A DNA stretch of 8,576 nucleotides from assembly GCA_002697405.1 (NCBI GenBank), contig NZVP01000004.1, positions 30,233 through 38,808 on the forward strand, read 5' to 3'. This document shows positions 6,503-8,576 of this stretch, in pieces. The DNA is from Flammeovirgaceae bacterium. GTDB taxonomy: Bacteria > Bacteroidota > Bacteroidia > Cytophagales > MED-G16. The notes beneath the pieces were generated by a model. The model saw nothing but the letters and a program-made list of their open reading frames with translations, was not told the origin of the DNA and ran no database searches. Position 1 is the stretch's first letter; every line of letters starts with the position of its first letter. A program made the translations under genes and the position numbers.

Positions 6503-6685
6503 ATGAGTTTAAAGAATAAAATAATTTTACTTGTACTTGTTGACTCAAGTCTATTTCTAATTCTCATTTATCTATTATATTTAGAAATGTGGATCGAGGC
6601 TCTCCTTCCATTTTTATTGTCTTTAGGAATAAGTTTTTGGAACTATCCTATTTATAAAGAGTATTTCTCATCAGTAAAAAAATGA
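6503..6685 (+). CDS. Small two-helix membrane protein, unknown function
   Basis: A 60-residue, strongly hydrophobic protein that I do not recognise. Two predicted membrane helices (about residues 6-28, KIILLVLVDSSLFLILIYLL, and 33-50, EALLPFLLSLGISFW) are joined by a short turn with Glu and Trp. A charged tail (KEYFSSVKK) follows. The ATG at 6503 is preferred over an in-frame TTG at 6482, because the TTG falls in the loop of the terminator hairpin. The helix pattern and a clean reading frame make it a probable real gene. With the terminator immediately upstream, its own promoter is not obvious; it may rely on readthrough. The following lipoprotein gene starts 34 bases later. Confidence 0.6.
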   Translation: MSLKNKIILLVLVDSSLFLILIYLLYLEMWIEALLPFLLSLGISFWNYPIYKEYFSSVKK

Positions 6686-6719
6686 AACTTAATTATTATC
6701 TTAAATAAAACTATAAGTT

Positions 6720-7187
6720 ATGAGACACCTATTTTATTTGCTAATTGTTATTACATCCTGTGTTTCACCTGATAATAATGATATTACTGAAGAACAGGTC
6801 ATAGATAAATTTTATGAGTTTTTTGATATTTTGTCAGTAGAAAACCCAGATAAAAATAAACTATATGATCTCGTTACAGATGACTATTTTATTTTTGAAA
6901 ATCAAAAAAAATATACCATGAATGAATTTATCGATTTTGTAAATTCTATTAATATTATAGAAAATAATTGGGAGCTTTCAGATTTTGAAATTGATATTGA
7001 TAAAAATTCTGCTCATGTCTCATTGAAAAATAAAGGTGAGTTTTTGGTAGATACAGACACAGGAAATATAATTATGAATTTTGATTGGTTAGAAAGTGCT
7101 TATCTTGTTAGGGAGGATGGTCAATTAAAATTTGATTTTTATTTTTCAGATGCTGTAAAAGAGACAGTGACTAGAGTTGATAATTAA
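6720..7187 (+). CDS. Small lipoprotein, possible NTF2/DUF4440-like domain
   Basis: A 155-residue predicted lipoprotein. The short signal MRHLFYLLIVITSC ends in a lipobox ITSC (Cys14), and the mature start CVSPDNNDIT is acidic, as in exported Bacteroidota lipoproteins. The body begins with a helix (EEQVIDKFYEFFDIL) and KLYDLVTDDYFIFEN. Alternating hydrophobic strands follow (AHVSLKNKGEFLV, AYLVREDGQLKFDFYFSD). This is the succession expected of an NTF2-like or DUF4440-type fold, though weaker than in the lipoprotein gene at 5901-6458. No catalytic residues are evident. Only four bases separate its stop from the OmpA-family gene, so the two are probably translated together and may work together in the envelope. 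Confidence 0.65.
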   Translation: MRHLFYLLIVITSCVSPDNNDITEEQVIDKFYEFFDILSVENPDKNKLYDLVTDDYFIFENQKKYTMNEFIDFVNSINIIENNWELSDFEIDIDKNSAHVSLKNKGEFLVDTDTGNIIMNFDWLESAYLVREDGQLKFDFYFSDAVKETVTRVDN

Positions 7188-7191
7188 GTAT

Positions 7192-8442
7192 ATGAAAATT
7201 TTATTTATAAAAATATTAATATTATTATTTGTATCAGTAAATATATCATATGCTCAAATTAGAGTTTCTGGAAGAATTATTGATAAAAAGACTAAAATTG
7301 AATTAGAAGGTGTCAAAGTTATTTTAAAGTCTGCTAACGTAACTGGCGGTGGTTTTTTTACAGGAGTTTATACTGAAGCAAACGGTAATTTTGATGTTTC
7401 CACAAGCTTTAGATATCCTCTTGATCTTGTTGCTACAAAAATTGGTTGTAAGAGAGTAGTTGTTCCAATTGAAAGAAAAAAAAATGTTTATAGGGTTATC
7501 ATGGAATGTGAAGATGAAACAATGGAAAAAATCATTACTGAAAAAAAAATAAAGACGAATAATTCTCCGATAGCAAATCCTGATAAGTTAGTTTTCCTTC
7601 CTGATGAAGAAATATCCATTAATGAAGATTCCATTCTATATAATGATTCAGATCCTGACGGAGATGATTTACAAATTTTAATATATAAAACAGTATATGG
7701 GGGTCTTCTTCAACTAAATGATGGAAGTTATAATTATATTCCCTCTAAAGAATATGAATATAATTCTGACACTGCCTTCTATATTCTTTCAGATGGTTAT
7801 GATTCTGATTCAAGTTACATTGTTCTTAATAAGTTGGAGGTAGGTACTGATTTAACAGAAGTAATTGATATTAATCCTATTTATTTTGATTTAAATAGTT
7901 CAGAAATTAGAGAAGATGCTCAAATTGAATTAGATAAAGTAGTCAAAATAATGAAAGATTATCCAAATATGATTATTGAAATTGGATCTCATACAGACTG
8001 TACAGGAAGTGAAGAATATAATTTAAAATTATCTGATGAAAGAGCTAAAGCTTCAGCTAGATTTATTCAGAAAAGAATTAATGCTACTAAAGATCTAACT
8101 GCTATTCATTATGCAATTGTAAAGAATTTTAAAACTAAGATGTCATATAAATCTTTTTATGCCAGAATGAATAATATTAAATATAGAAGACAAATATTTA
8201 ATTATATAGGAGATAGAAGTGAGGAGGTTCTTGGGTTTAAATCGTTTGAAGAATTTGAAAATTATTTGAACTCAGATGAGGTTATGAAAACCTTCGATGA
8301 AAGAATACAAGGAAAAGGATATGGAGAGAATAAACCTAAGGAAATATGTAATTCTGGTTGCTCATCTTGCTCTGATAAACAACATCAATTAAATAGAAGA
8401 ACTGAATTTATTATAGTTGATCTTGGTCAAGAAAAATTATAA
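7192..8442 (+). CDS. OmpA-family multidomain envelope protein
   Basis: A 416-residue exported protein. A Sec signal peptide (MKILFIKILILLFVSVNISYA) precedes a likely cut before Gln22. Residues 23-107 form a carboxypeptidase-regulatory-like beta sandwich (VSGRIIDKKTKIELEGVKV, then the NGNFDVS strand). Residues 126-217 form an Ig/cadherin-like domain with the typical ILYNDSDPDGDDLQI and LLQLNDGSYNYIP. Residues 229-410 are an OmpA C-terminal domain: YFDLNSSEI, then GSHTDCTGSEEYNLKLSDER with the peptidoglycan-binding Asp269, and finally NRRTEF with its conserved Arg. Between the RAKASARFI helix and GKGYGENKP lies an unusual extra segment, residues about 297-369. Three Cys in the loop CNSGCSSC (386-393) recall similar loops in Bacteroidota OmpA proteins. 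The ATG at 7192 gives the clean signal peptide; an upstream in-frame TTG at 7177 does not improve it. It probably anchors the outer membrane to peptidoglycan. Confidence 0.92.
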   Translation: MKILFIKILILLFVSVNISYAQIRVSGRIIDKKTKIELEGVKVILKSANVTGGGFFTGVYTEANGNFDVSTSFRYPLDLVATKIGCKRVVVPIERKKNVYRVIMECEDETMEKIITEKKIKTNNSPIANPDKLVFLPDEEISINEDSILYNDSDPDGDDLQILIYKTVYGGLLQLNDGSYNYIPSKEYEYNSDTAFYILSDGYDSDSSYIVLNKLEVGTDLTEVIDINPIYFDLNSSEIREDAQIELDKVVKIMKDYPNMIIEIGSHTDCTGSEEYNLKLSDERAKASARFIQKRINATKDLTAIHYAIVKNFKTKMSYKSFYARMNNIKYRRQIFNYIGDRSEEVLGFKSFEEFENYLNSDEVMKTFDERIQGKGYGENKPKEICNSGCSSCSDKQHQLNRRTEFIIVDLGQEKL

Positions 8443-8469
8443 TTATTAATTGTATAAATAATAAGGTAA

Positions 8470-8576
8470 GTGAGGATATTATATCTAATTATTTTAATTA
8501 TAACATCAAATGTAATATCTGCTCAAAATTTTGATAAAAATAATTCCTTAAAAAGTTATTCAAAATCTACTATTTT
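8470..8576 (+). CDS. N-terminus of an exported protein, GTG start (cut by window edge)
   Basis: A reading frame open to the right edge. It starts with GTG at 8470, directly after an in-frame TAA (8467-8469), and contains no ATG. The first residues, MRILYLIILIITSNVISAQNF, form a clear signal peptide with a basic start, a hydrophobic core, and a cut after Ala18 (SA-Q), the same style as the OmpA protein before it. The mature part visible (NFDKNNSLKSYSKSTI) is too short to identify. An AAGG just upstream (8463-8466 region) is a weak ribosome-binding signal. The gap to the OmpA gene is 27 bases, so it probably belongs to the same transcript. Confidence 0.6.
   Translation, partial: MRILYLIILIITSNVISAQNFDKNNSLKSYSKSTI

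Noticed and set aside
7177..7191. TTG start for the OmpA-family gene inside the preceding gene
   Set aside because: The ATG at 7192 begins a textbook signal peptide; the extension adds only MIIKY.

Overview
The window looks like a piece of chromosome from a low-GC member of the Bacteroidota, most likely a marine Flavobacteriales-type bacterium. Four signs point that way. The VWA/TPR pair is of the Bacteroides 'Bat' kind. PurC is the roughly 310-residue form common in this phylum. Perfect copies of the Bacteroidota -7 promoter element TAnnTTTG stand upstream of batB and the tRNA. The lipoproteins and the OmpA protein are of Bacteroidota style. Genes are packed tightly and no gene-free stretch exceeds about 130 bases. 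The genus assignment is inference.

Left part, minus strand (1-3212): one compact operon read right to left, batB-like VWA membrane protein, batC-like TPR protein, purC, a STAS-domain protein, and the 5' end of a YhhQ-type queuosine precursor transporter. The first four genes overlap at start/stop codons (ATGA, TAATG, ATGA), and the fifth starts 9 bases after the STAS stop. A promoter ahead of batB (TTTG-N17-TAGCTTTG) places the predicted transcript start at about the batB ATG, so that mRNA may be leaderless.

Middle (3213-3990): a 130-base divergent intergenic region, then tRNA-Ser(GCU) on the plus strand. The tRNA converges on apt (adenine salvage, minus strand). De novo (purC) and salvage (apt) purine genes thus lie about 2 kb apart, but there is no sign that they are co-regulated.

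Right part, plus strand (3991-8576): a run of accessory and envelope genes. First come a lipoprotein esterase of the LpqC/PHB-depolymerase type and a histone-deacetylase-fold amidohydrolase, 9 bases apart. Then come an NTF2/SnoaL-like lipoprotein ending in a strong hairpin terminator, a 60-residue two-helix membrane protein, a second small lipoprotein, and a multidomain OmpA-family protein. The window closes with the start of another exported protein, which begins at GTG.

Most of the window is recognisable. No wholly new system is evident. The least ordinary items are an extra segment of about 70 residues inside the OmpA peptidoglycan-binding domain, the isolated Bat pair fused into a purC operon, and the predicted leaderless batB promoter.
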